Below, one piece after another: positions 12,958-24,868 of a stretch of 64,000 bases of DNA (positions within the stretch are counted from its first letter, which is position 1; each line of letters starts with the position of its first letter). The notes beneath the pieces are model-generated. The model was not told the origin of the DNA and did no database searches. It was given only the letters and a program-made list of their open reading frames with translations. Location: the NCBI RefSeq assembly GCF_020882245.1, contig NC_083597.1, forward strand, positions 29,862,652 to 29,926,651, given 5' to 3'. Source of the stretch: Rhopalosiphum padi (Eukaryota; Arthropoda; Insecta; Hemiptera; Aphididae). Made by a program: the position numbers and the translations under genes.

Positions 12958-15162
12958 TCAAATATTCAGAAATGGAAACTGATGAGGAACATCATAATCA
13001 GATAAGTATTGCTGTGAAGAATTAGGAGACAAATCTACACCATCATTTAAGCTACATACTAGAGATGTTTCAATAGGAGGATGAATTCCAGGAAAACATG
13101 AATTTTCTTCACATTCTATCTTATAATTTGATGCTGAGGCTACTTGAAGTACACTTTCTGCTATATCGACACTACTTAAATCTAAGTTATCAGGATACGC
13201 CATTAATGAATATGATACAGTGTCTTCTAATCTAAGGTGGTTGATATTTTTTTGTTTCAACCTCTGTATTTCTTTTTCTTCATTCATGACTGCCAATGGA
13301 GACGAACGGCTAATATCTTCCACAAAGCGTTTTATTTTGATAGAGTCAGTAAATACTTGATTGTGAATGTTGATTTGATGACGACGTAAATTTGATGCAA
13401 ATTTAAATATACGTTTACAATGACACACATATTTTTTGGTTTCAGAATGATTTTTCATATGCCTTGTTAAAATGGATTTTAATTTAAAATTATCACCACA
13501 TACATTGCAAACAAAATTCTTTTCTTCATTGTGTATAGCAATTTGATGGTCTTGCAAAGCCTGTTTACGATAAAAACAAGCACCACAGTGTTCACAAACA
13601 TAATTTCTAACTTGCATATGCGAATCTTTGTGCCTTTTATAATTGTTCGCATACTGAAAACTCCGTCCACACAAATTACAAATATAATTATTGTATTGTT
13701 TAAAATGTACTTGTTTCATGTGTGATGCCAGATTAAATTTATAATAAAATATTCTAGGACAATGAGCACAATAAAATGGATTATCAGCTTTATTAGTTGA
13801 GTGAATTACCGTTTTCATATGGCGTTTATAATATTTTTTTTTCTCAAACGACTTTTTACACTCGATACATTCATAAACAACACCTTAAAACAAATATTAT
13901 AATTTATAATTAAAACAATAAATTTGATAAGTTGTAAAATTAAGAACATGATAAACAAGTGCAAATTGGTCTATGTGTATTAATAAAAGACAGACTATGT
14001 CTTCTAACAGTCTGTTATATACATAATATATTTATAATATAGTATAATTATTAAGAGGATAGCAGCACACTATTTATTTTATTTTCCATCTCTGATCCAC
14101 AAGCTAGTAAGCAACATTGAAAATTTGCCAGATTTGGGTCCAGCAAAACCAATTATGTGATGTTACTTGTTAGCTTAAATATTAAAATTCTAACCCATCA
14201 TTAAACTTAAAGATAAGAACATTATCCAAATTATCACACTAAATATAAATATTGTAAAAAAAATGTCAAGGTATAAGCACAAATAGTGTTTTCAACATTA
14301 AATGTTTTAATAGATCAATTCACTCTAAAATTAAAGCTAAGTAATGATACAAAATTAGTACTTCTCCTGAATGTAAATTTGCCATGTTGCTCATAAGTCA
14401 TAGGCAAAAGAGAAAAAAAATGTGCCGACTTCCTTATTCTTAAAGTTAATATTATTTTGAAACTTTAATATAATTTCATCAATATACCATTTACTAGATA
14501 CTCAGATTTACAAATAATTTATTACAAAAATTGAAAATAATACCTGTGGTTGACTGTTTATTTTTAGAATAGTTGTCGATCGGTGGTATTGAAATACACA
14601 ATTTCAAATGTTTGTTCAACTTTTTGGAATTTGCAAATTGTGCATTGCAATTGAAGCAACAGTATGCATCGTGCCTCTATAAATGGTTGTGGTAAAATAA
14701 TTAATTATATTTATCAATTTAAACATGTTTAATGATAAAAAATCTTACTTGTAAATGTAATTTATACTGTTGGTTTCGGGTAAAAACTTCCCCACACTTA
14801 TGACATATGAAACCGTCACCATGCTTAATTGTTTTTACATGATCAGCAAGTTCTTGTTTGCTATCAAATGGCTGTCCGCAATCGAGACATATAGTACCCG
14901 TGTTTTTGTGTACAGTCTTGTAATGCAAGTGCAGTGAGCGTTTTTGAACAAACGTTTTCATACAGTACTTACAATCCAACACAATTGGGTCCAATTTAGA
15001 TCCATGGGTTGTAGACATATGAGTGACCAACATTTTACGGCTGTTGCAAGATAATCCACAAACACGACAAATGTTCCGTAAATGACCGTCAACATGCAGA
15101 TCATAATGTCGACGATTCGTGAATGTTTTTTCACAATGATCACAACCGTAATTCTCAGGCAT
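12958..15162 (-). CDS. C2H2 zinc-finger protein, 12 fingers, 3 exons
   Basis: Probable nuclear DNA-binding protein of 490 aa. Exons on the minus strand are 15162-14749, 14676-14544 and 13883-12958, joined by GT/AG introns in phases 0 and 1. Fingers 1-5 are in exon 1, finger 6 in exon 2 and fingers 7-12 in exon 3. Finger 5 is completed across the first intron (last His in exon 2), which supports that splice. Finger 6 ends in Cys instead of His (C2HC type) and finger 12 starts C-x-C rather than C-x2-C. The last 140 residues are finger-free and acidic to polar. No ZAD, BTB or KRAB domain is visible. The ATG at 15162 is the first in frame; an upstream untranslated exon may end at a gtaagt near 15217. 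The orthologue is not recognised. Confidence 0.85.
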
Positions 15163-16430
15163 TGTTATGGAGCACAATTCAGACTTTTGGATAAGTAATT
15201 ACTAGGTACTTACTTACCTTTAATCTATGTTACTAACTACTATTATTATTAATATTTACTATTACCAAAATTAAAAGACGAACACCAACAGTTGATTTAT
15301 TATTGGTAGATATACTAATATAGTATTATCTAATATGGATATTTTAATGTAAAAATCGAGATAAGTATTAAACAATATTAAATTTAATATTTATCAATTA
15401 TCATTGGCAATTAATATTAAGAAATTACAATTTTGTAATTAATGTTAATATTACTTTAAATACTATAGTCAATGTTACTTATAACATAATAAGTACCTAC
15501 TTTGCAAACGAAAATTTATTATTAGTGAATGTTGAGAATACAATCGCAGAATATGTTAAATACAATGTGATACAATTGCGCCAATTTGATAAAAAAAATC
15601 AATATTGTGATAACTACTGTTAAAAAGTATCACGGATGTCAAATAGTCATAGACCTTATACTAGTATAAGGTCTATGCAAATAGTATAATATAAATACTT
15701 CAATCGATATTCTAAATTTTCTAAACAATCATTCAATATAATTTTTCCAGTGTATATTATTCTTACATATTATAAACCTTGCGTTTAGCATATTACTTTG
15801 TGATTCACGTTATATTATAGTATTACAGTTTATTGTATAACATTTAAACATTAAACGTATTGACAATGTTATCACAGGAGTACAACTGAACACGAACTAG
15901 TAGTATTATGAAAATAAAAAATAACTAGTCTGGTATTATTATGATAAAAAATATCGACTATGATATAATTATTGTACATGTGAAATTAAATAAACACAGT
16001 TAACTGATAACCGTAGGTTATCATAATAATTATAATAATATTGTTATCTGAATCGTAATAAATATTTAATTATATAAAATTTTAATAATAATCTGAGTAA
16101 TCATACTAGTAAGTTGTAGAGTATAGTTCCGATTGTTCCGAATGTGTACTCGATCGATTCGATCGTTTTATGTTATCTATTATTGTTAAATTATTAGAGA
16201 GAGGTAAGATGTCCATTCAATTTTATTTCATAAAAATAAATAATATTATATTATAATAAGTTTTACTTACAAGGATTTGGATTGTTGTTGTAATGTCTCG
16301 TGCCAACACGGTTTTAATTTTCGGTCATTGACGATCCGACCCGCCCGAGTGGTAGAGTTGGTCCACTACGCTGGCTGCCTTGTGTCTGTTGGAGTTTTGC
16401 TCACATTAAAGAAAACATGGCCACATAAAT
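15163..16430. other. Intergenic space between divergent genes
   Basis: This lies between the 5' ends of the zinc-finger gene (minus) and the SNX24-like gene (plus) and should carry both promoters. The last 130 bases (about 16300-16430) are clearly GC-richer and probably include the SNX24-like promoter and leader. A notable palindrome lies at 15640-15685. Confidence 0.5.
15640..15685. repeat. Perfect 30-bp palindrome flanked by an 8-bp direct repeat
   Basis: Bases 15648-15677 form an exact palindrome whose left half is CATAGACCTTATACT. The identical 8-mer caaatagt stands on both sides (15640-15647 and 15678-15685). An 8-bp duplication around ends starting CA is the hAT signature, so this may be a transposon reduced to its two inverted ends fused head to head. 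Confidence 0.88.
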
Positions 16431-17044
16431 ATGACTGAAATCACCATACCTAAATACGGGCTGGTGCAGGATGTCAAGCCACACTATGTGTACACGATCA
16501 AGGTGCTGTCAGACGGCTACCAGGAGTGTGTGGAAAAACGGTATAGCGCTTTTCACGCGTTTCATAGAGAAGTATAAGACCCGACTAGACTATTGTCGTG
16601 TAGTCACTATATTGTATTTTTTGTTTGTCTTATAGCTGAGGAAATCTATATCTACACCGCCATTTCCATCAAAACGTATACGATGCTCACAGCCAAAAGT
16701 CCTTGAACAAAGAAGGGCTGGTTTGGAGAGGTATTTACAGACAGTTTTCAAAATCGAAGGTGGATATAAACAGGTCATGGAATTCCTCGGGCTAAAGTAT
16801 CAGCCAAGGTATGCTTTTTAACTTTGCCCCCATATTTAAGGAACATAAATATAAACATTTATAATATTGCTACTGTAATTTACAACATTGTATCTTATTG
16901 TTTAGCCATAAAATAGATGTTAAGTATCAGCGTCCAGTGTTTCACATGATAAGTGAACATATTCCATCTAAAAACAGACATGAAAAACGTTTATGTTTAC
17001 CAGACATAATCACAGATGGTGTTCTTAAAGCTTTGTATGGTTAG
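16431..17044 (+). CDS. SNX24: Sorting nexin 24-like PX-domain protein
   Basis: Encodes a 150-aa protein made mostly of a PX domain, which in this family binds phosphoinositides on endosomal membranes. Exons are 16431-16571, 16636-16808 and 16906-17044, with introns of 64 and 97 bases in phases 0 and 2. Residues 1-47 carry the PX start, including VEKRYSAFHAFH, which matches the family's VEKRYSEFH. Exon 2 has the segment PKVLEQRRAGLERYLQ, nearly identical to vertebrate SNX24. Exon 3 ends in a segment resembling the SNX24 C-terminus (DGVLKALY). It is slightly shorter than the usual 165-170 aa because the linker in exon 3 is short. It is convergent with the centrin gene, with about 200 bases between stop codons. 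Assignment to SNX24 rather than SNX22 is from recalled similarity. Confidence 0.88.
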
Positions 17045-17249
17045 TATTTAACTCCTGAGAAATAGTGATATATTTAGGTACCTTTTGTACCTAGATTTTT
17101 TTATTATTTATATAGATAAACATTTAAAATCAAACTTATTTTTAGTATTTTTATTATATTTTATTCATGTAACATTGTTTATTTTAGAAAAAATATGACC
17201 ATAATTATTATTTTAATATAGTACCTACACAATTAATAAATGTGTTTAA

Positions 17250-17766
17250 TTATAACACTTTTCTAGCTTTATCTATAATCCTCATAAACTCTGTAAGGTT
17301 CACTTGTCCATCTCCATCTTCATCTGCAGCGTTTAACATATTGATGATTTCCTCATCAGATACTTTTTCCCCTAGTATATCGGCAACATTCTTTAGATTG
17401 TTAAAATCTATTTTGCCTGTATCATCCTCATCAATTAATTGAAAAGCTTTAATCAAATCAATCTTAACATCTCTTTTCTGTAATATTTTACGCATTTCTT
17501 CAATGAATACTTTCTTTTTTATATAACCTTTTTGGTCTTTTTCAATTTTAGATAGTAACTGTATGTATTGATCTCTAGGAAGTTCCAATCCCAATGCCTT
17601 TATTGCAAATTTAAAATCTCTTGTGCTAATTTCCATTTGCCCATTTGTGTCCATTAAATCAAATGCTTCATTGATTTCAATATCCTTAAAAGAATAATAA
17701 TAAAAAAAAAAATTAACCTAACAAAATGTAAATGGACTTTAGATAATTATAAACCTGGTTATCCAT
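17250..17766 (-). CDS. Centrin-like EF-hand protein
   Basis: Centrin family, a calcium-binding component of centrioles and basal bodies. The main exon is 17684-17250 (144 codons plus stop). A proposed first exon of only four codons (17766-17755, MDNQ) joins it in phase 0 across a 70-base intron with a weak gtttat donor, giving 148 aa. Four EF-hands are visible. EF1 (DTNGQMEISTRD) lacks the usual Gly at loop position 6, EF2 is degenerate, EF3 (DEDDTGKIDFNN) has Asn at position 12 as other centrins do, and EF4 (DEDGDGQVNLTE) is canonical, so strong calcium binding is expected mainly at EF4 and perhaps EF3. The basic N-terminal extension of typical centrins (about 172 aa) is missing, so a further upstream exon is possible. 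The family call is firm and the start is not. Confidence 0.8.
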
Positions 17767-18576
17767 AAATCTTTCAGTTCCCTATTTGTTTTTCAGTATT
17801 GATCAATTGTCTCTAAAGAATGTAATTATTATTATTATTATTTATTATTTTAGAATTTCAAAATATGTAGGTATTTAAAACATTAAACTAATTATTTACT
17901 AAGACATTTATATTCTCTATGGCAACGATTAATTTTATTTTTTTACAATTAAAAATAAAATATGTAATGTGTATTAAGAAAATACCACTAAAAACACATT
18001 ATACATTTAAAAAATTCATTAAACTATTGAAATCACATGTATGAAATATAAAATACTTGGATTACAAAATAATCATTTTTGTAATGTTTAGCTTAAATAT
18101 ATTTTTTAAATATTCCAAAAATTAAAAATGTATTATACTTTTAAAACAATGAATAAAAGGTTAAAATCCAGTTCCGTTAGTTCATTCATACTATTTATTG
18201 ACGATTTATATTTTTTGTAAGTACTTATAAATTACCTACAAACCAGGCAACACGTGTAAACAGAACATTCAACCTTAATGATGTTATATAATTAATTGGT
18301 ATATAATATTGATAATTAAATCTTACAAACTACAATTGATGAAGCCATGAAGATGTAAATCAATTTATATCAAAGTAATAATAAATATGATTTCTTCAAT
18401 AATCATTAATCAAATACAATATTTAAATTTAATAATTAATACCAAGTGTAGTATCAATGTTTACACACATTGTTACATATATTTCAATTTATGACCATGG
18501 AAGTATAGAAAAATACTACTCTCGTATTTGGAAGCTATGTATGTGTTAAGTAAACTAGACATAAGTTATCTATTTC
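17767..18576. other. AT-rich sequence upstream of the centrin gene
   Basis: No gene is recognised. It presumably holds the centrin promoter, and it is also where a missing centrin N-terminal exon could lie; I found no convincing one. Confidence 0.4.
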
Positions 18577-19617
18577 CAGGGCTTAAAACCGTTCCCAATA
18601 AAGTCGGTAATCGGCTCCGGTAGGAGGCGAACATTTTTTAAAACCGGTAACCGGTTATCGTTCAATTTTGATATTATGGTAACCGATAACCGTTTCTTTA
18701 AAGATATCTCAAACAATATGCTAACCGTTAATCGTTTATAAGATTTTTGGTAATCGGTTACTTGTTAAAACCGGTTTTAAAAAATCATATTTTTTAAAAC
18801 AGTTTATTTAAGTGATTCGTGGGTTGTTAACATAACTATATTATTATTACAAAACCAAAAACTTTAATTTGGTCGATTTCACTCAATTTCAATATTTTTT
18901 TTTTTAAACTTCTTTAAAGTTTAAATCATATGATCAAGATAATGGTGATCTTAAGAAATCAAAAAATTAAATAGCATAAAAAATTGTTATTGTTATAATT
19001 TTTGTATATACAACTGTAAAAATCCGAAATTAAACATGATTATTTTCCAAGATAACACTAAGAGTGATACATTGACACATAACTTTTTGGTTATATTGTA
19101 TATAATATACATTATACTCAATATAGTACCCCGAAACCTAGGGTGTACAGATCGAGCATTCTACGCTATCCGTCGGTCCGACCCTTGGAACAAACACTAC
19201 AAATAACAAATGTAGAACCAGGAGGGTTTGGACTCTGAGAGTTATAATTTAATACTAAACTATTTATAAATGTATAAAAAACGAAGTATAATGTGATAAA
19301 AACCTAACATTTTAAAAATAGCTGGACAATTAAATTCAACTACAATAATATAATAAATTATGAGTATTCAGTATTATGACATATTCGAGTATTAAATACC
19401 ACGAAAATATCGTTAATTATTTTGGTCGGGAATAGGTTTTGGTTTTTAAACCGGGATTGAAATTACGAGGTAACCGCTTTGATGTTAATATTTAGATATT
19501 TACCTTGATTACCGATAACCAATAACCGCTTCCAGCATTCCAAAACTATAAGCGGTTATCGGATTTCGGTTCTTAAATTTATGGTTTTCGTTACAAATCG
19601 GTTACCGGTTAGCTCTG
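18577..19617. mobile_element. Non-autonomous hAT-like element, about 1.04 kb
   Basis: It begins CAGGGCTTAAAACCG and ends in the inverse of CAGAGCTAACCGGTAACCG. The flanks tctatttc (left) and gttatttc (right) agree at 6 of 8 bases, consistent with an aged 8-bp target duplication. Both subterminal regions (18580-18780 and 19430-19617) carry many copies, in both orientations, of an ACCGGTAACCG / CGGTTATCGG motif, as expected of transposase-binding subterminal repeats. The AT-rich core has no open frame. Confidence 0.6.
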
Positions 19618-20337
19618 GTTATTTCAATCTTCTATGTTAACAAATTTATCAAATTGGAACCCTATGTGACACATAATAGTGATTCAACTATAAATTTTCT
19701 CATTATTATGGGTTCCCAACATTGAAAAATATTAATTGGTACCAGATATTACCCAGTACTTGGGTGGGCCATACCAACATTGAAGGTAAGTACAAATGAT
19801 TAAATGTTAAATAAGTTTTGACTTTCGAAACTTCACATACACAAATACACGATCAATCGTGTAGCCGAAACAATATAAGCATATAAAAATGTTTGAATAG
19901 TCAATTTTATTTTTTCTTATATTGGCCATGGCTATACCTGTTAAATGTTTGTTAAAAAAAAAAAATACAGATTTTGCTTTGTTTTAATGTTTTAAAAGTG
20001 TAGGTAGTTTGATAAACTTCTTGAAATATGCTACCATGGTCAATAAACTAAAAATTTAATACGAAATTCATCGAAAAACGGTTTTTTTTTTTAAAAAATT
20101 ACGTCAAATTATTTGGGTGAAGGAATTAGTTTATACTTTAGAAACTTCACATGCAGAATTAAATGTGTAACTGAAACAATATGGGCATGTAAACATGTTT
20201 AAATAGTCATTTTTCTTATTAAAGCCACTTCTATCTTTTGAAAGTTTTAAAAAAAAAAACTGATTTTACGTTGTTTTGAGTGAGTATAGCACTTGATCAA
20301 GTTGTTTATGCTTTTATAAAACAATAATACTTATAAG
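19618..20337. other. AT-rich intergenic sequence
   Basis: No gene. Two imperfect copies of a roughly 300-base stretch may be present: gttttgactttcgaaacttcac near 19814 recurs as agtttatactttagaaacttcac near 20128, each followed by a cgaaacaatataagcatat-like phrase. This would be a diverged tandem repeat. Confidence 0.4.
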
Positions 20338-20806
20338 CATAGGCGTGCGCAGACATTTGTGGCAGGGTGGGCTAAGTCAATAAATATTAAGAAACCAGAA
20401 CTCTGATGGAAGAAACAATATTAAAATGTTACATACTTTAATTTACCTACTCATAATCACCCACTATTTAAGGCATAAATCATTCATATGATTAAAAACA
20501 GATACATATTTTTTTTTAAATTAAATAAGAAATATTGTAATTGCCAACACAGTTTAATACAATTTCGCAATCTGTAATGGTAATATGACATAATATGTTG
20601 TCAATTTTATTTTTAAAGGCATTTAATTTATTATTATTTATTATTATTGTGTATCAGTTATTTTTCACCTACCTATTTAATGTTTTATGATTTTTGAAAA
20701 ATCAAAAATCGTTATGTTTAGAACATGTATTACTATGTAAAAAAATTCTGGTACGGCTCGCAGGGTGGACCACAGCCCACCCGGCCCCCCTGTGCGTACG
20801 CTTATG
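20338..20806. mobile_element. hAT-type MITE, about 469 bp
   Basis: The ends are CATAGGCGTGCGCAGA and, inverted, CATAAGCGTACGCACA. The flanks cttataag and cttgtagg match at 6 of 8 bases, fitting an old 8-bp target duplication. Short GC-rich blocks (cagggtggg...) sit just inside each end and the core is AT-rich and non-coding. Confidence 0.6.
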
Positions 20807-20879
20807 CTTGTAGGTACATACCTATTTTGCTTCACATAATATATGCATTATAAAAAATGCATATCTATATATATTTGAA

Positions 20880-21590
20880 ATTTGATGTTTAATTTTCAAA
20901 ATATTTTGACTTATTTTAAGCTAGAAATTCATAAAAATTAGGTGATTTATACTTAAGGTTAAAAAACCCAATAAAGGGTTCACCATAACTTTTTCTTTAA
21001 ATAACTGTATAAAAAAACTCCGTCAATATAGATAAAAATGTATAAGCGTATGAAATTTTAATTTTTACGAAATCATGTAAAATAACGATATATCCTAAAA
21101 CGATTAAAAATATTTTTTGATTTTTTGTAGACACCTAGACTGACAAATCATCTCCGTTCAAAATCGGTTTTCGTATACAATTATACCTGTCATTGCATTC
21201 AAATTTAACACATCCATTATAGTGACCTTACTCTCTATCTGTACTATAAAATATATAATAATAAAATGTTTAATGATATTTTTATTTTTTTAAGACAGTA
21301 TCATCAGTTCGATAACTTATAATATTATAATATAAATATATTATATTTCTTTTATATATGTCTTATATATGTCTTACGCCGTGTAGAACTAACGTAGGGA
21401 CCTGTCTTCTGCTATGCAGGAAACTAAGAACTAACATATGTACCTTTTTATTTCCATGTATAGGAACTTACATATCACATAATTTGTAGGAATTAACGTA
21501 TATATAATTCTTTACCTGCTACTCTTGTGTAAGAACTTACGATTCTGCTACTATACAGCAGAGCGATACCCACTTGTCCAGTGTCTATCT
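20880..21590 (-). repeat. Interspersed repeat family R1, inverted copy with an internal insertion
   Basis: Read on the minus strand, this matches the copy at 34807-35745: gacaagtgggtatcgctctg at its 5' end (21560-21580), gtgttaaatttgaatgcaatga and gaacggagatgatttgtc further on. About 290 bases (roughly 21250-21545) separate the first and second matching blocks and are not part of the family, so something inserted there or a rearrangement occurred. Confidence 0.6.
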
Positions 21591-22055
21591 TATTTTATAT
21601 TCATTTTAATATTCTACAAGTCTTTAAAATAAAGTGTAATAAAAATTAAAATTAGTGTAAATGCATACCAACTTCCCACGACAATATTCATACCAAATTC
21701 TTACGATTCATTATTGTACATTTATATACAATAATATTATTGGATGTAAATTATTATAGTACATATTTCTGATACTAAAAATCAAAACTGTTTTATTAAT
21801 GAATAACATTCAAAAATAAAAACAATTACAATAATGAGACCCTTATTATAATATTATATACTTTTTATAAACTGTGACTCGACAAACATAATACAAAAGG
21901 CCTATCATTGTACAATATAGAAAATAAATAAAACGTATTTAATCGGACACATGCATATAGGTACACACGACCATAGATAACACTCAGTCTCTTCCGGCCA
22001 AAGCTGTTGCGTAGAATCTAAATACATTGCATTATTCGTGATACACTATAATATA
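21591..22055. other. AT-rich intergenic sequence
   Basis: I see nothing gene-like in this stretch. Confidence 0.5.
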
Positions 22056-22057
22056 AT

Positions 22058-22660
22058 ATTATTTATTATTCGCCTCGTCGTTCACGTTCGTATCCGGTTG
22101 TCGCCGATAACGCGCAATTGCACGCCCGTACACGGAAACAGCTGGGTTTGGGCACTGCTGAGTCACTTTTATTCCGCGCAACACCCGCACGGCATTCGAC
22201 GCTAATAATTCGCCATCACCGTCATCGTTAGCCGGGGTCGCTTTGTCGTCCGCACCATCCGTCCTACCCACCATCCACCGCCGTTTCACACGATAAGAGC
22301 CGCTGAACCGCAAGAGTGTCGTCTCGCACGCGATATATTTACATCATTATAATATCATATGGACACCGGTCATATAATATGGCGTGTTCCATGTTCCTCC
22401 CGTTTTTCGTCGTATTTTCATTACGAAGCGCCGACAAAAATTTCACCGCGACGGTATTGTAGGTACTACATTATTATATTGTACCCACGGCGTTGAACCG
22501 AAGTTCTTTAAATCTATTTCGTTTGCGTCCACCGCCGTGATATATTATTTTGGTCACTCTCGGCGGTTTCGGATCACGAACCTGTTCATAAATACCATTG
22601 AAGTAGAGCCAATAGAGGTACGGACCCTTCGCCCATGCCGGCAATACCCATCATAATATT
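22058..22660. promoter_or_regulatory. GC-rich island related to blocks at 29.2 and 42.0 kb
   Basis: A CpG-containing island in AT-rich sequence with frames open on both strands (22059-22313 minus, 22384-22656 plus) that lack recognisable domains. Its first 50 bases, read on the minus strand (gacaaccggatacgaacgtg, then acgacgaggcgaataat), match the sequence at 29190-29290 and 41980-42030. It therefore probably shares origin with the promoter- or leader-like part of the plexin-cluster duplication, in inverse orientation. Confidence 0.35.
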
Positions 22661-24546
22661 ATTATACGGTCCATACCGACTATACCTATTTAAATAACGA
22701 TATTATTAAGGAGGCTACGGAAAAACACACGCCTATATGTAACCCGACATTTTCACGTCCCTTTTTCGTCGGCGATGAAAATATTTTCTCGACAGATACC
22801 TACCGTTATTCGTCGTGTCCGTATTTCTCAGCTTGTAGTTTGCAGAATGCGTGCAAATTTACACGTCGTGTAAGCACTCTACCGTTCGCGTTCAAGCGAT
22901 GAAATGGAGTGTAATATAAATAGACGATGGGATGTATACATATTATTATAATATTATTTGCATAACTTAACGTTGATGACTCTCCGCCTCACTTGCTGTC
23001 ACCGCCACCGTAGTGGTAAGTGTATACACGTCAGACGCGCTCTTAGATTAATGTTTATTTTATTCGTTTTAAGAATATTGTTATTGTTTTCATTAGTTTT
23101 GCGTGCGGTTATAATATCGTATATTCTATCGCATAAAATATGATATATTATATACCTATATAAGTATCTGTAAGGCGAATACGACGAATCTTTACACAAA
23201 TGGGTGTAGGTACTTTATTGACAGTTAAAATTAGAATAATGAAATATTATATACATCGTGCCGTTTTTTAGCGAGGTAAACATAGAAAACAAAAACAAAT
23301 AGTGCCCCATCCGGTATTCCGTATATGATTATTAATTATTATACATATTATAATATTAAAAACGCTCGTTGATATAAACGATATAATACAGTAGCGTCGT
23401 GGTAATCCAAATATATAAGTTAATCCGAAAGACACGATAATACGATCGGCTTCGAGTGTACATCGCCGCCGTTCTATTATTGTACTTATACGTATATGTG
23501 GACCAATACAATAACGATCATAACGTTAGATTATTACGACTGCACACGTTGATAACGATTGTTATTTGTTAGTCGCGTGTCAAACTTATATAGTGATCGT
23601 TAGTTTATTGTGATTTCATTTTTTTCGAAAAAGTACATGAAAATGGCACCACGTAAGTAAAGTCATATTAGGTAATCTGAATTCTGAATGACACTACCTT
23701 TCCTCAATTCCCTTCGGATTATCGCGACACTACGTAATAACAAAATGTATACGATGTTCCATTGCAGTATATATATATATATATATACGTAGCTGCTAGT
23801 TTGACAGAAACGCGTCGGCCGATGGATATGGTGAGATCTAAATTGAACGTATATCGTTTTTGATCTTCTGTCTTTCCCCTTTTGTCTTTGTTTCCAAATT
23901 CGTCTTGCCATGCAGATATATGATGTTTGAATGGATGATTGTAAAATTTCCCGGGTCTACTTGACTACTTCTGTACTATACCTGACAGAAACAAGTAAAA
24001 AAACTCTCCTAGGTATACTTGACAGTACTACTGATTTAATTTTAAAAATGTTTTCGTGGGCTATAATTATAGTTAAAATAAAAATAAAACAAATTGAATA
24101 TCAAATTTCATTTAAAAAAAAGTCAATCATATAATAATATTATTAATATTAAATATTAATCATAATCATAATAATATAAATTAATGTATTTAGCTGCTAT
24201 GACCAGTATGATTTATGAGCATAATATTATAGTGAAAATAAAACATAAAATAAAAATAAATACAAAATAGGTAGGTATATATATTATAAAATAAAAACAT
24301 TTAAATTTAATTTTTATGATAATATGAACATAAAAATTTCAAAAAACTTAAAGTATCTATTTTTTGGTCTTGATAGTTTATTGTTTTGTGTGATAAGGTT
24401 TCTTTTCTTTATTTCCGGTATGAAAGTTTTTAAATGTATTGTATCTTTGGATTTTTATGTACACTTCAGTTTAAAAATCTGGTTCACTGAATCACAGTGT
24501 GACAATAACATTTAAAACAACTCGGGAGAGTTTACACATTCCTTAA
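22661..24546. other. Intergenic sequence, mixed composition
   Basis: No gene is supported. 22.7-23.6 kb is moderately GC-rich and could be regulatory. A (TA)n run lies at about 23767-23787. Open frames at 22958-23143, 23663-23911 and 24324-24515 show no recognisable domain. Confidence 0.4.
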
Positions 24547-24860
24547 TAGGGGTGGATTTAGGTATGTGTTGGCCCCTGGACGAAATGCATATTATGGGGG
24601 CCCCTTATACATAAACAAGGAAATAATTTTTTTTACTTATTAAATAACATTTATTATCATATTATTTAGTAGTAGTAACAATTAACTAAATTAATTACTT
24701 ATTTAATAATAAATAATTATAAAAACAATGAAATCGAGTAGGTATAACTAGTATAAGTAATACCATCATAATATTTTTCCTGTATCCTAATTTAAATATC
24801 ATACAATTGTGAGGGTTCCTGGGCTGCAGCTCACTCAACCCTCCCCTAAATCTGACCCTG
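24547..24860. mobile_element. hAT-type MITE, 314 bp
   Basis: The terminal inverted repeats are TAGGGGTGGATTTAGG and, inverted, CAGGGTCAGATTTAGG. They are flanked on both sides by the identical 8-mer ttccttaa (24539-24546 and 24861-24868). The 8-bp duplication identifies a hAT-style insertion. Its GC-rich ends (ggggcccc on the left, cccctaaat on the right) surround a non-coding AT-rich core. Confidence 0.8.
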
Positions 24861-24868
24861 TTCCTTAA

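Noticed and set aside
22059..22656. Frames of 84 and 90 codons in the GC-rich island
   Set aside because: No recognisable domain, no neighbouring exons, and part of the block is a copy of non-coding sequence at 29.2 and 42.0 kb.
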